NCBI RefSeq assembly: GCF_000384315.1
Contig: NZ_ARVW01000001.1
Coordinates: 7,423,001 to 7,487,000, forward strand
Length of the DNA: 64,000 nt
Direction of reading: 5' to 3'
DNA from: Amycolatopsis nigrescens CSC17Ta-90
GTDB taxonomy: Bacteria > Actinomycetota > Actinomycetes > Mycobacteriales > Pseudonocardiaceae
Part shown: positions 33,333-41,199 of the stretch, piece after piece
Position numbering within the stretch: position 1 is the first letter of the stretch
Layout: each line of letters starts with the position of its first letter
Translations under genes and position numbers: made by a program
Notes under the pieces: generated by a model
What the model saw: only the letters and a program-made list of their open reading frames with translations
Told to the model about the DNA's origin: nothing
The model's database searches: none

Positions 33333-33794
33333 GTGGGCACGATAACCGAGGCCGTCGAGGTCGATGTGCCGGTGACGACGGCGTACAACCAGTGGACCCA
33401 GTTCGAGGAGTTCCCCGAGTTCATGGACGGGGTCACCGAGATCCGGCAGCTGGACGACACGCACACGCACTGGGTGACCGAGTTCGGCGGGACGAAGCGG
33501 GAGTTCGACGCGACGATCACCGAACAACATCCGGACGAGCGGGTGGCCTGGCGCTCCGACCAGGGCCCGAACCATGCCGGCGTGATCACCTTCCACCGGC
33601 TCGGCCAGGGCCGGACCAGGGTGACCGCGCAAATGGACATCGACCCCGAGGGGTTCGCCGAGCAGGCGGCGGACAAGCTCGGCGTACTGGACCGCAGGGT
33701 CAAGGGCGACCTGGCCCGGTTCAAGGAGTTCATCGAGTCCCGCGGCCGCGAGACCGGTGCCTGGCGCGGGGACGTCCAGCCGCCGCCCGGATAA
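33333..33794 (+). CDS. SRPBCC-family (polyketide cyclase/dehydrase-like) protein
   Basis: This 153-residue protein starts at GTG with GGAGG 9 nt upstream. The START/SRPBCC helix-grip fold is clear: ITEAVEVDVPVTTAYNQWTQ, FEEFPEFMDGVTEIRQLDD, WVTEFGGTKREFDATITEQH, and a long C-terminal helix KGDLARFKEFIESRGRETG. This subgroup is common in stress loci of actinobacteria and binds a hydrophobic ligand; no catalytic residues can be assigned. It has its own stress-type promoter and ends at a strong intergenic hairpin. Confidence 0.85.
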   Translation: MGTITEAVEVDVPVTTAYNQWTQFEEFPEFMDGVTEIRQLDDTHTHWVTEFGGTKREFDATITEQHPDERVAWRSDQGPNHAGVITFHRLGQGRTRVTAQMDIDPEGFAEQAADKLGVLDRRVKGDLARFKEFIESRGRETGAWRGDVQPPPG

Positions 33795-33800
33795 CCCCGG

Positions 33801-33830
33801 AAGCCAGCCGAGCCCAGCCGAGCCCAGCCG
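33801..33830. repeat. Three 10-bp tandem copies
   Basis: AAGCCAGCCG is followed by two exact copies of AGCCCAGCCG. They lie between the SRPBCC stop and the hairpin at 33833 and look like slippage-derived noncoding DNA. Confidence 0.6.
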
Positions 33831-33832
33831 AG

Positions 33833-33878
33833 GTCGTGAGTGGAAAATGTTGCTGGGACAACACTTTCCACTCACGAC
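33833..33878. terminator. 19-bp hairpin, GTCGTGAGTG family
   Basis: Arms 33833-33851 and 33860-33878 pair at 18 of 19 positions. The arm starts GTCGTGAGTGGAAAATG, very like the hairpin at 17931. It separates convergent genes and covers the last codons of the DUF2795 gene. Confidence 0.68.
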
Positions 33879-34075
33879 GGCTGGGCGAGCTGGTCCAGTG
33901 CGGTGCGGATGGAGCCGGCGTCGGCGTAGTCCTGTTCCGGCAGCGAGCACAGATGGCCGAGCATGTCGTCGTCGGCGCCGCGCGCCGCCGCGTGCTTGAT
34001 GAGCTTGCCGCGGTCACAGGGATATTCCAGGCCGTCGATGGCCCGTTCCAGTGCTTTCGGGTCGGCGTAGGTCAT
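33872..34075 (-). CDS. DUF2795 protein
   Basis: This 67-residue protein reads LERAIDGLEYPCDRGKLIKH, then AAARGADDDMLGHLCSLPEQ and a final YADAGSIRTALDQL. This matches the small all-helical DUF2795 domain, often duplicated in larger actinobacterial proteins and often induced by stress. The function is unknown. The stop codon lies within an intergenic hairpin, so translation and termination may interact. A 9-bp tandem repeat precedes the start. Confidence 0.82.
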   Translation of the reverse strand: MTYADPKALERAIDGLEYPCDRGKLIKHAAARGADDDMLGHLCSLPEQDYADAGSIRTALDQLAQPS

Positions 34076-34091
34076 TTCGCATCCCTCGAAT

Positions 34092-34118
34092 CGTCAGTGA
34101 CGTCAGTGACGTCAGTGA
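34092..34118. repeat. Three exact 9-bp tandem repeats upstream of DUF2795 gene
   Basis: CGTCAGTGA occurs three times without gaps, plus a degenerate fourth copy (CGTCTGTGG). They fill the 55-bp space between the DUF2795 start and the next gene's stop, where the DUF2795 promoter should be, so they may tune its expression. Confidence 0.65.
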
Positions 34119-34130
34119 CGTCTGTGGGTG

Positions 34131-34763
34131 TCACGCCACTTCCTTGGCGAGCTTGGCGTTCAGCGCCACCCTGACCAGTGCGGCGGCGAATACCGCCAGA
34201 TCGTCGTCGTCGACCAGCCCGACGAGGCGATCCGGGTCGCCGGGCAGGCCGATCCGTTCGGCGCCCTGGAGGGCCTTCTTGTCCAGGTGGGGACGGAGTT
34301 CGGGCCAGACCTGCTGCGCCTCGCGGCAGAAGATGTCCGCGCCGACCGGCCCGAGCCGCGGCACCTCGGTCAGCAGCTCCCGCAGCGCATCGGGATCGCG
34401 CTCCGCCCACGACCACATCTTGCGCAGGTCACCGGAATACCGCTCGCGGAGCAGTTCCGCGCCCTTGCCGAGCGCGGTCGCGGTCTGCTCGTCGTACCGC
34501 TTGTAGTGCGCCCGGCCCAGCGCGTCCACGCGTTCCTGCCAGCCGGACTCCGCCATCCCGCGCGGGGTGCCGAGCCCGGCCTGGTGCAGCTCGCGTGCCG
34601 CGTCCACCGCGATGTCGGCCTTGATCCGGGTGGACAGCAGCACCGACAGCACCAGCAGCCGGTACAGCGGTGCGGGCTTGTCGGTCAGCCTGATCCCGGC
34701 TTCCGCGGCGAAGGTCCGGCCCGCCGTGTTCAGCAGGCGCCGGACGATGTCCTTCTCGCTCAT
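34131..34763 (-). CDS. HhH-GPD-like (endonuclease III fold) protein
   Basis: This 210-residue protein has an early segment YRLLVLSVLLSTRIKADIAV resembling the endonuclease III core. A helix-hairpin-helix-like VPRLGPVGADIFCREAQQVW follows, then HLDKKAL with an acidic residue at the usual catalytic Asp position. The hairpin lacks the catalytic Lys of bifunctional lyases, and no four-Cys iron-sulfur cluster is present. If active it would be a monofunctional base-excision glycosylase, or it may be only a DNA-binding relative. Its role near udgX, LigD and PHP genes suggests DNA repair. Confidence 0.7.
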   Translation of the reverse strand: MSEKDIVRRLLNTAGRTFAAEAGIRLTDKPAPLYRLLVLSVLLSTRIKADIAVDAARELHQAGLGTPRGMAESGWQERVDALGRAHYKRYDEQTATALGKGAELLRERYSGDLRKMWSWAERDPDALRELLTEVPRLGPVGADIFCREAQQVWPELRPHLDKKALQGAERIGLPGDPDRLVGLVDDDDLAVFAAALVRVALNAKLAKEVA

Positions 34764-34840
34764 GGGCTCCGGCTACCCGCGATGGTCCCAGCTCATGCAT
34801 GGCGTTCCGGCGAACTTCCCGGGCACGAGCCCGGTTCGAG

Positions 34841-34865
34841 GTGTGCGCGGCCACGAACGGGGTAC
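34841..34865 (+). promoter_or_regulatory. SigB/SigF-like promoter GTGT-N15-GGGTAC (ppx/gppA-like gene)
   Basis: The -10 is exact and ends 8 bp before the ATG, implying an mRNA that is almost leaderless. Confidence 0.5.
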
Positions 34866-34873
34866 CCGCAGCC

Positions 34874-35929
34874 ATGCGTCTCGGAGTGCTGGACATCGGA
34901 TCGAACTCCGCGCAGTTGCAGGTTGTCGACGTGGTGCCCGGGGCGCCGCCGCTGCCCGCACACGCGGTGAAGAAGCCGACCTTGTTGGGGGAGGAGATCC
35001 TGCCGGACGGCTCGCTGAGCAAGGCCGGTACGGAACGGGTCGCCGACGCGGTGGGCCGTGCGGTGACCGCCGCCGGCCGGCACCAGGTGGACCAGCTGTA
35101 CCCGTTCGTCACCGCCGCCGTGCGGGACGCGACCAACCGCGACGAGGTCATCGACCGGATCGAGGCGGTGTCCGGGGTCCGGCCGCAGTTCCTCACCGGA
35201 GAGCAGGAGGCACGGCTGACCTACCTCGCCGCGCACCGCTGGTACGGCTGGTCGGCGGGCAGGCTGCTGCTGATCGACATCGGTGGCGGGTCGATGGAGC
35301 TGGTACTCGGCCGGGACGCGGAACCGGAGCTGGCGATCTCGCTGCCGCTGGGCGCCGGCCGGCTCACCCGTGCCTTCCTGGCCGGTGATCCGCCCACCCG
35401 CGGCCAGCTCAAGGCACTTCGCCGGCATGTGCGGGAGACCCTGTGCGAGGTCGCCGACCGGCTCCGGTGGGAGGGCGTGCCGCGCCGCTCGGTGGGCACG
35501 TCGAAGACCTTCAAGCAGCTGGCGCGGCTGGGCGGCGCGCCGCCGCAGCGCAAGGGCCCGTTCGTCCGGCGGACGCTCCGCCATCGCGAGCTGCACCGGT
35601 GGGCGTCCCGGCTGTGCCAGATGCCGGCGAGCGAGCGGGCCGGGTTGCGCGGGGTGTCGCGCTCGCGGGCGAGGCAGATCGCCGCGGGCGCCATGGTCGC
35701 CGACGCGACGATGTCCACATTGGACGTCAAGTCGCTGGAGATCTGCCCGTGGGCTTTGCGGGAGGGCATCATGCTCCGCCATCTCGAAGCGATAGCGGAG
35801 CCGGCGGGCCTGCCGTTGCAGCCGTTGACCCGGGCGGGTGCGGAGCCGGACCGGGCGCCGGACCGGACGGAGTCCCCGATCGCCCCGGTGGCGCCGTTCA
35901 CGCCGAGGCTGGAGCGGCAGGCTACCTGA
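34874..35929 (+). CDS. Ppx/GppA-family phosphatase
   Basis: This 351-residue protein starts at the ATG at 34874. The actin-like ATPase fold shows MRLGVLDIGSNSAQLQVVDV, the phosphate loop LLLIDIGGGSMELVLGRDA, a catalytic-acid region LTGEQEARLTYLA, and VGTSKTFKQLARLGG. Family members hydrolyse inorganic polyphosphate or pppGpp, linking this gene to stringent and stress responses. It is one of several actinobacterial paralogues, so the exact substrate is open. A stress-type promoter lies immediately upstream. Confidence 0.9.
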   Translation: MRLGVLDIGSNSAQLQVVDVVPGAPPLPAHAVKKPTLLGEEILPDGSLSKAGTERVADAVGRAVTAAGRHQVDQLYPFVTAAVRDATNRDEVIDRIEAVSGVRPQFLTGEQEARLTYLAAHRWYGWSAGRLLLIDIGGGSMELVLGRDAEPELAISLPLGAGRLTRAFLAGDPPTRGQLKALRRHVRETLCEVADRLRWEGVPRRSVGTSKTFKQLARLGGAPPQRKGPFVRRTLRHRELHRWASRLCQMPASERAGLRGVSRSRARQIAAGAMVADATMSTLDVKSLEICPWALREGIMLRHLEAIAEPAGLPLQPLTRAGAEPDRAPDRTESPIAPVAPFTPRLERQAT

Positions 35930-35945
35930 TCTGCCGCTTTTCGCC

Positions 35946-36347
35946 CTAGTGCAGGGGAAGTTCGTCGGCGAGCCCGGTCAACCGCAGTACCCGGCGCACC
36001 TGCTCGTTCTCGCCGAGTTCGATGCGCAGCTCGGTGCCGCGTGCCCTGGCATGAAGATCGGTCTCCAGGAGCAGGCTCATCCCGGCCGAAGCCAGGAACG
36101 TGAGGTCGCCGAGGTCTAGTACGAGTAGGCCGCTGGCGCTTCGCAGCCGCTGCCGGATCAGTTCACGCAGGCGCGGCACCGTGGTCAGGTCGAGCTCGCC
36201 GCTCAGCGCGACCACCACGGTCCCGTCCGCGGCCCGGCGCACGTCGGTCCGCAGCAGTTCATTGCCGGTGCGGCGCGTTTGCCGCCGCGGGAAGGGCAGC
36301 TTCGGCGGGGAGGTGGGCTGGGAGTCGTGTACAGGCAGGTCGGTCAT
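35946..36347 (-). CDS. STAS-domain anti-sigma-factor antagonist
   Basis: This 133-residue protein has a Pro/Arg-rich N-terminal tail of about 40 residues, then the STAS domain: TVVVALSGELDLTTVPRLRE, LVLDLGDLTFLASAGMSLLL. Ser87 in LASAGM is the probable phosphorylation site. It likely acts with an RsbW-type kinase such as that at 26728 or 48998. It lies downstream of the phosphoribosyltransferase gene on the same strand with a gap of 91 bp and no recognisable stress-type promoter of its own. Confidence 0.85.
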   Translation of the reverse strand: MTDLPVHDSQPTSPPKLPFPRRQTRRTGNELLRTDVRRAADGTVVVALSGELDLTTVPRLRELIRQRLRSASGLLVLDLGDLTFLASAGMSLLLETDLHARARGTELRIELGENEQVRRVLRLTGLADELPLH

Positions 36348-36438
36348 GCGAACCCTCCGTAGGACATCGTCCGGGGGCCGCGCCGCACGCGACACCCGGG
36401 GGACAGGGCGGCACATGGGCTGAACCGATGTCCCGACC

Positions 36439-37107
36439 CTAACACCGCCGCCTGGCTGTGGCCAGCAGCCGGACCACCTCCTTGTCGGTGGTCTGGCGGA
36501 AGTCCCGGTACCACTGGCCGACGGCGGTGAAGCGGTCCGGTTTGGACACGCAGACCACCTCGTCCGCCTCACCGCGCAACGCCTCCGCCGCGTCGGGGGC
36601 GCAGACCGGCGCCGCGAACACGACCCGGCGGGGACGCGCTTCGCGGATCGAACGCACCGCGGCGGTCGCGGTGACGCCGGTGGCGAGCCCGTCGTCCACC
36701 ACGAGCACGTCCCGGTCCTCCAACGCGGGAGGTTCGACGCCGTCGCGGTAGAGCCGCACCCGGCGGCGGGCCTCCTCCCACTCCTGGCGGCAGGTCTCCG
36801 CCAGCTCGTCCGGGGTGAGGCCGAGCACGGCCAGGTTTCTCCGGTCGTACCAAGGTGGTCCGGTCGGCGTGACGGCGCCAACGCCGAATTCGGGGTGCCC
36901 GGGAGCGCCGATCTTCCGCACCACCGCGACGTCCAGCGGTGCGCCCAGCCCGGCCGCCACGGGCTCCGCCACCGGTACCCCGCCGCGGGCCAGGCCGAGT
37001 ACCACGGGCTGGTGCCATTCGTGCCGGCTCAGCGCACCGGACAGCCGCCGCCCGGCTTCCGCGCGGTCGGCGAAGGTGGGGCCTGCGGTCGGCCCATTCC
37101 GCAACAT
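36439..37107 (-). CDS. Phosphoribosyltransferase-domain protein
   Basis: This protein has 222 residues from the ATG at 37107. The PRPP-binding loop is VLVVDDGLATGVTATAAVRS, and the N-terminal VVLGLARGGVPVAEPVAAGL and VVRKIGAPGHPEFGVGAV are typical of the predicted phosphoribosyltransferases often linked to dienelactone hydrolase genes and stress loci. The base substrate is unknown. A stress-type promoter lies 39 bp upstream, divergent from the one driving the nuclease gene at 37302. Confidence 0.86.
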   Translation of the reverse strand: MLRNGPTAGPTFADRAEAGRRLSGALSRHEWHQPVVLGLARGGVPVAEPVAAGLGAPLDVAVVRKIGAPGHPEFGVGAVTPTGPPWYDRRNLAVLGLTPDELAETCRQEWEEARRRVRLYRDGVEPPALEDRDVLVVDDGLATGVTATAAVRSIREARPRRVVFAAPVCAPDAAEALRGEADEVVCVSKPDRFTAVGQWYRDFRQTTDKEVVRLLATARRRC

Positions 37108-37146
37108 CGGTTTCTCCTTCCTGCCCTGGTTGCCGGCGACCTCCGG

Positions 37147-37172
37147 ATACCCGCACGGGCGAACCGTTAACC
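37147..37172 (-). promoter_or_regulatory. SigB/SigF-like promoter GGTT-N16-GGGTAT (phosphoribosyltransferase)
   Basis: The -10 is exact and is read on the minus strand 39 bp before the start. Confidence 0.5.
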
Positions 37173-37239
37173 GGCCGGGTTTGGCCGTGGCCGCGCCGGT
37201 GCGGCACAGTCGTACCGAGGGCGGACGGCGTGTGCGGAC

Positions 37240-37264
37240 GCGTACCGGGGCCGGGAAGGGGTAT
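37240..37264 (+). promoter_or_regulatory. SigB/SigF-like promoter GCGT-N15-GGGTAT (bifunctional nuclease)
   Basis: The -10 is exact and the -35 is a GNNT match, 37 bp before the DUF151 start. Confidence 0.45.
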
Positions 37265-37301
37265 TCACGATGCAGTGGCAAGGCGGAGGCGGGTGGGTGT
37301 G

Positions 37302-37838
37302 ATGGTGCCGGTGGACTTCCATGGGCTGGCCGTCGTGTCGCCGGACACGGCACCGGTGGTCCTGCTGCGCGAGGCCGCCGGCGAGCGGCGCTGGCTGCTC
37401 ATCTCGATCGGCGCCCCCGAAGCCGAGGCGCTGCTGGCGGCCAAGGAGGCGGTGGTGAACCCGCGGCCGGGCACGATCGAACTGATCGGGCAGGTGATCG
37501 GTACTTTCGGCCGGCAGGTGGCGGGGGTGGAGGTGACCGCGCTGCGCGAGGGCATCTTCCACGCCGACCTGGTGCTGGACAACGACGTCCGGATCTCGGC
37601 GCGGCCCAGCGACGCCCTCGCCATCGGGATCAGGGCGGGCGTCCCGATGCGGGTGGTGGAGTCGGTGCTGGACGAGGCGGGCGTGGAGCTGGCGGTGCTC
37701 GACGCGGAGGGCCAGTCCGGCACCGGGGAGCCCCCGGACCTGGCCGGCCTGGCGAACCGGGAACAGGAGATCGAGCAGTTCCGCGAGCTGCTCGAAGGGG
37801 TGGACCCGGACGACTTCCGCGACACCGGCGGGAACTGA
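37302..37838 (+). CDS. Bifunctional nuclease family (DUF151) protein
   Basis: This protein has 178 residues from the ATG at 37302; GTG codons at 37293 and 37299 are possible. The family core is visible: RRWLLISIGAPEAEALLAAK, IFHADLVLDNDVRISARPSD and ALAIGIRAGVPMRVVESVL. Plant and bacterial members cut single-stranded DNA or RNA. The C-terminal 40 residues are acidic with a coiled-coil-like NREQEIEQFRELLEGVD, as in many DUF151 proteins with a UVR-like tail. It is likely part of the stress and DNA-damage group here. Confidence 0.88.
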   Translation: MVPVDFHGLAVVSPDTAPVVLLREAAGERRWLLISIGAPEAEALLAAKEAVVNPRPGTIELIGQVIGTFGRQVAGVEVTALREGIFHADLVLDNDVRISARPSDALAIGIRAGVPMRVVESVLDEAGVELAVLDAEGQSGTGEPPDLAGLANREQEIEQFRELLEGVDPDDFRDTGGN

Positions 37839-37870
37839 GCCCCGCTGCTCGCCCGGCGGAGCGCGACGGC

Positions 37871-37895
37871 GTTTGCGGCCGAAGCGGGTGGGTAC
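37871..37895 (+). promoter_or_regulatory. SigB/SigF-like promoter GTTT-N15-GGGTAC (decarboxylase)
   Basis: This is an exact consensus match ending 11 bp before the decarboxylase ATG, so the transcript would have a very short leader. Confidence 0.6.
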
Positions 37896-37906
37896 CCGGT
37901 GCCGTG

Positions 37907-39370
37907 ATGGATCATGCGCGCGTGCCGGTGATCGAAGCCATCCGGCGTTACCGGGAGCTGGATCACCTCACATTTCTCCCACCAGGACACAAGCAGGGAC
38001 GCGGAGTGGACCCCCGGCTGGCCGAAGTGGTCGGGCGGGACGTGTTCGCCTCCGACATCATCCTGCTGAACGGGCTGGACGACCGCGCGATGAACCACGG
38101 CGTGCTGGCCGAGGCCGAGGAGCTGATGGCCGACGCGGTGGGCGCGGACCGGGCCTTCTTCTCCACCTGCGGCAGTTCGCTGTCGGTCAAGAGCGCGATG
38201 CTCTCGGTCGCCGGGCCAGGGGAGAAGCTGCTGGTCTCCCGCAACGCGCACAAGTCGGTGGTGGCCGGGCTGATCATCAGCGGGGTCGAGCCGGTCTGGG
38301 TGCATCCGCGCTGGGACGGCGAGCTGAACCTGGCGCATCCGCCGGGACCGGACGCGGTGCGCGCGTTGTTCGGCGACCATCCGGACGCGAAGGGCATGCT
38401 GCTCATCACGCCGACCGACTACGGCGCCTGCGCCGATATCGGCGAGACCGCGGCCATCTGCCACGCCAGCGGCCGTCCGCTGATCGTCGACGAGGCATGG
38501 GGCGCGCACCTGCCGTTCCACCGGGACCTGCCGTCATGGGCGATGGACGCCGGCGCCGATCTGTGCGTCACCAGCGTGCACAAAATGGGCGCCGGACTGG
38601 AGCAGGGGTCGGTCTACCACCTGCAGGGCGACCGGGTCGAGGCGAAGGTGCTTGCCGCCCGCGCCGATCTGCTCGACACGACGAGCCCGTCTTCGCTGAT
38701 CTACGCCGGCCTCGACGGCTGGCGGCGCCAGATGGTCGAACACGGCCACGGGCTGCTGTCCGCCGCGATGGACCTGGCCCGCACTACCCGTGCCGAGCTG
38801 GACGGCATCGCGGGGGTGCGGGTGATGAGCCGCGATGATCTGGTCGGTGCCGGCCTCGCCGACGACCAGGACCCGCTGAAGATCATCATCGACCTGGCAG
38901 GTCTGGACCGGTCCGGCTACGACGCCGCCCGGTGGCTGCGTGCGCATCATCGGATCGACATGGGTCTGTCCGACCATCGCCGGATGGCCGCCCAGCTCAC
39001 CATCGCGGACGACGAGCACACCGCCGGACGGCTCGTCGGCGCTATCCGGTCACTGGCGGACTGGATAGCCGAGGTACCGGTCGCGAAACCCGTCGACCTG
39101 CCCGATCCCGGTGAGCTGGAGCTGGAGCAGGCCATGTCGCCAAGGGATGCCTTTTTCGGGCCCACCGAGGACGTCGATGCCGCGCGAGCGGTTGGCAGGA
39201 CGGTGGCGGAGACCGCCAGCCCCTACCCGCCCGGTGTGCCCGTGCTGCTGCCGGGAGAGGTCATCACCCGTGCGGCCGTGGACTATCTGCGTTCGGGAGT
39301 CGAAGCGGGCATGCTGATCCCGGACGCCGCCGACCCGCGCCTGGACACGATTCGCGTGGTGGCCAGGTAG
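37907..39370 (+). CDS. Orn/Lys/Arg decarboxylase-family PLP enzyme
   Basis: This protein has 487 residues from the ATG at 37907. The fold-type I PLP domain has LTFLPPGHKQGRGVDPRL, FFSTCGSSLSVKSAMLSVAG, IVDEAWGAHLPFH and SVHKMGAGLEQGS, with the Schiff-base Lys at residue 226. A C-terminal domain with PPGVPVLLPGEVIT completes the family pattern. It should decarboxylate arginine, lysine or ornithine to polyamines, consuming protons, which fits acid or osmotic stress. It is shorter than enteric inducible forms because the N-terminal wing domain is absent. Confidence 0.9.
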   Translation: MDHARVPVIEAIRRYRELDHLTFLPPGHKQGRGVDPRLAEVVGRDVFASDIILLNGLDDRAMNHGVLAEAEELMADAVGADRAFFSTCGSSLSVKSAMLSVAGPGEKLLVSRNAHKSVVAGLIISGVEPVWVHPRWDGELNLAHPPGPDAVRALFGDHPDAKGMLLITPTDYGACADIGETAAICHASGRPLIVDEAWGAHLPFHRDLPSWAMDAGADLCVTSVHKMGAGLEQGSVYHLQGDRVEAKVLAARADLLDTTSPSSLIYAGLDGWRRQMVEHGHGLLSAAMDLARTTRAELDGIAGVRVMSRDDLVGAGLADDQDPLKIIIDLAGLDRSGYDAARWLRAHHRIDMGLSDHRRMAAQLTIADDEHTAGRLVGAIRSLADWIAEVPVAKPVDLPDPGELELEQAMSPRDAFFGPTEDVDAARAVGRTVAETASPYPPGVPVLLPGEVITRAAVDYLRSGVEAGMLIPDAADPRLDTIRVVAR

Positions 39371-39442
39371 CGGATCGCCCTGGTTTCCCAGCCAGGGGAG
39401 GACGGCGGTTGCGGGTTCGCGGGCGCATGGCAATATTTGCGC

Positions 39443-39757
39443 GTGAGGCACACCGACGACGAGTTCGACGAGGTCCGGTCCGAGCTGGCACAGCGCCGCC
39501 GGCAGCTCGCGTCCCAGCCGGTCATCGAGCAGGCCAAGGGCATGTTGATGCTGCTGCACGACCTGGACGACGAGGGCGCGTTCGCCCTGCTGCGGGAGGT
39601 GTCCCAGCTGTCCAACACCAAGCTGCACGAGGTCGCCGCGATCGTGCTGTCCGCCGGCAGCGACAGCCTGCCGGGACCGGGCCGGGACGCTTCGACCGCC
39701 GCGGTGCTCGGCACGCTCGAATCCCTCACCCGGCCGGATGGCGTCGAACCCGGCTAA
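39443..39757 (+). CDS. ANTAR-domain RNA-binding protein
   Basis: This 104-residue protein starts at GTG 39443. A coiled-coil-like head (DDEFDEVRSELAQRRRQL) precedes the three-helix ANTAR motif: QPVIEQAKGMLMLLHDLDDE, GAFALLREVSQLSNTKLHEV and AAIVL. ANTAR domains bind paired RNA hairpins and prevent transcription termination, for instance in nitrate and ethanolamine operons. There is no receiver or GAF domain, so the signal input is separate. Its RNA target is not visible in the window. Its stop overlaps by 4 bp that of the convergent MFS gene. Confidence 0.82.
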   Translation: MRHTDDEFDEVRSELAQRRRQLASQPVIEQAKGMLMLLHDLDDEGAFALLREVSQLSNTKLHEVAAIVLSAGSDSLPGPGRDASTAAVLGTLESLTRPDGVEPG

Positions 39758-41139
39758 CCGCCCGCCCGCGCGGGGGAGAGCCGGTCCGCCCGGCGCGACA
39801 GGGCGACCACGCCCAGCGTGGCCACCAGCGCGAAACCGGCCAGCACCAGGCACACCGTGTGCAGCGCGCCGGTGTAGGGCGCGCCGGTCAGCCTGCCGCG
39901 GCTGAGCGCCACCAGCATCGCGCCCACCACGGCGATGCCGATCGTCTCGCTGGCCAGCCTGGCGGTGTTGAACATGCCGGCCGCGGTGCCGGACTGCTCC
40001 GGGCGGACGCTGCTGATGGCGAGCCCGTCGAGCAGCCCGGTGGACAGCCCGAAGCCGGCGCCGGTGAGCAGCAGCGGCCCGGCCAGCAGCAGGGGCGTGC
40101 TCTCCGGGCCGATGGTCACCAGCAGCAGCACGCCGGCCCCGGTGACCGCTACCGAGCCGGCGGTCAGCAGCACCACCGGCAGCCGTCTGGCCAGCGCCGA
40201 GCCGACCGAGGGCAGCACCACCGTCGGCGCGGTCAGCAGCAGCAGCCAGCTGCCCGCCTGCCCGGCGTCCAGGCCGACCACCGAGATCAGGTAGGACGGC
40301 AGGAACACCAGCAGCGGCACCAGCACGACGACGATGGCGCCGGCGGCAACCGCGGGGCCGAGGAACCGCGGGTTGGCCAGCAGCGCCAGCTCGAACATCG
40401 GCTCGGCCCGGCGGCGCTCGACCAGCACGAAGGCCGCCCCGAGCAGCACCACCACGGCGAACCCGCCGACGATGGCCGGGCTGCCGAACCCCAGCTCCGG
40501 CCCCTCGGCCAGTGCGAAGATCAAGAGCAGCAGCGCGGAGGTGAACAGGGCCGCACCGGCCCAGTCGATGGTGCGCCCGCCTTCGCCGCGTGCCACCGGC
40601 AGCACCGGCACCAGCAGCAGGACCAGTGCGGCCAGCGCGACCGGGGCGGCGAACACGGCCCGCCAGCCGAAGGCGTCCACCAGCAGCCCGCCGATCGTGG
40701 GCCCGAACGCGAGCCCGGCCCCGAGCACCGTGCCGAGCAGCCCGAACGCCCGCACCCTGGCCGGGCCGTGGAAGGTCGCGGCCAGGATCGCGGAACCGCC
40801 GGTCACCGCGGCGGCCGCACCGATGCCACCGGCCGCCCGCACCAGGTTGAGCAGCAGGATGTTCCCGGCCAAGGCGCTGACCAGGCCGCCGGCGCAGAAC
40901 AATGCCACGCCGCAGGCGAAGACGCGGCGCCTGCCGAGCACGTCGGCAAGGGAGCCGGTGAAGACGAGGAAGCTCGCGAAGCAGGCGTTGTACCCGTTCA
41001 CCACCCATTGCGTGGCGGCGAGTCCGGCGCCGAGGTCGGACTGGATGTCCGGTAGTGCCACCGACGCGCCGGTGATCGTCAGCGGGAAGGTCAGCGACGA
41101 CAGCAGCACGATGCCCAGCACGAATACCCGCTTGATCAC
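39754..41139 (-). CDS. MFS transporter (DHA2-like)
   Basis: This 461-residue protein has about 14 hydrophobic helices. It has the start SLTFPLTITGASVALPDIQS, the motif A-like GSLADVLGRRRVFACGVALF and motif C-like FGPTIGGLLVDAFGWRAVFA. It is probably a proton-driven exporter of drugs or metabolites. No regulator is adjacent; the ANTAR gene converges on it. The C-terminal end is shorter than in EmrB, so 12-14 helices remain possible. Confidence 0.88.
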   Translation of the reverse strand: MIKRVFVLGIVLLSSLTFPLTITGASVALPDIQSDLGAGLAATQWVVNGYNACFASFLVFTGSLADVLGRRRVFACGVALFCAGGLVSALAGNILLLNLVRAAGGIGAAAAVTGGSAILAATFHGPARVRAFGLLGTVLGAGLAFGPTIGGLLVDAFGWRAVFAAPVALAALVLLLVPVLPVARGEGGRTIDWAGAALFTSALLLLIFALAEGPELGFGSPAIVGGFAVVVLLGAAFVLVERRRAEPMFELALLANPRFLGPAVAAGAIVVVLVPLLVFLPSYLISVVGLDAGQAGSWLLLLTAPTVVLPSVGSALARRLPVVLLTAGSVAVTGAGVLLLVTIGPESTPLLLAGPLLLTGAGFGLSTGLLDGLAISSVRPEQSGTAAGMFNTARLASETIGIAVVGAMLVALSRGRLTGAPYTGALHTVCLVLAGFALVATLGVVALSRRADRLSPARAGG

Positions 41140-41199
41140 GCCCGCACGTTAGCGGCCCACCGGTGGCAGGCCCGAACCCTTTTCCGGCGTTGAGCCGGG

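Noticed and set aside
34760..34800. GGGTAG hexamer upstream of the HhH-GPD-like gene as a stress-type promoter
   Set aside because: The last base is wrong and the -35 match is only GCAT; too weak compared with the other elements.
37265..38521. Minus-strand 418-residue frame across the nuclease and decarboxylase genes
   Set aside because: It opposes two genes with full family motifs and its translation is Ser/Arg/Pro-rich without domains.
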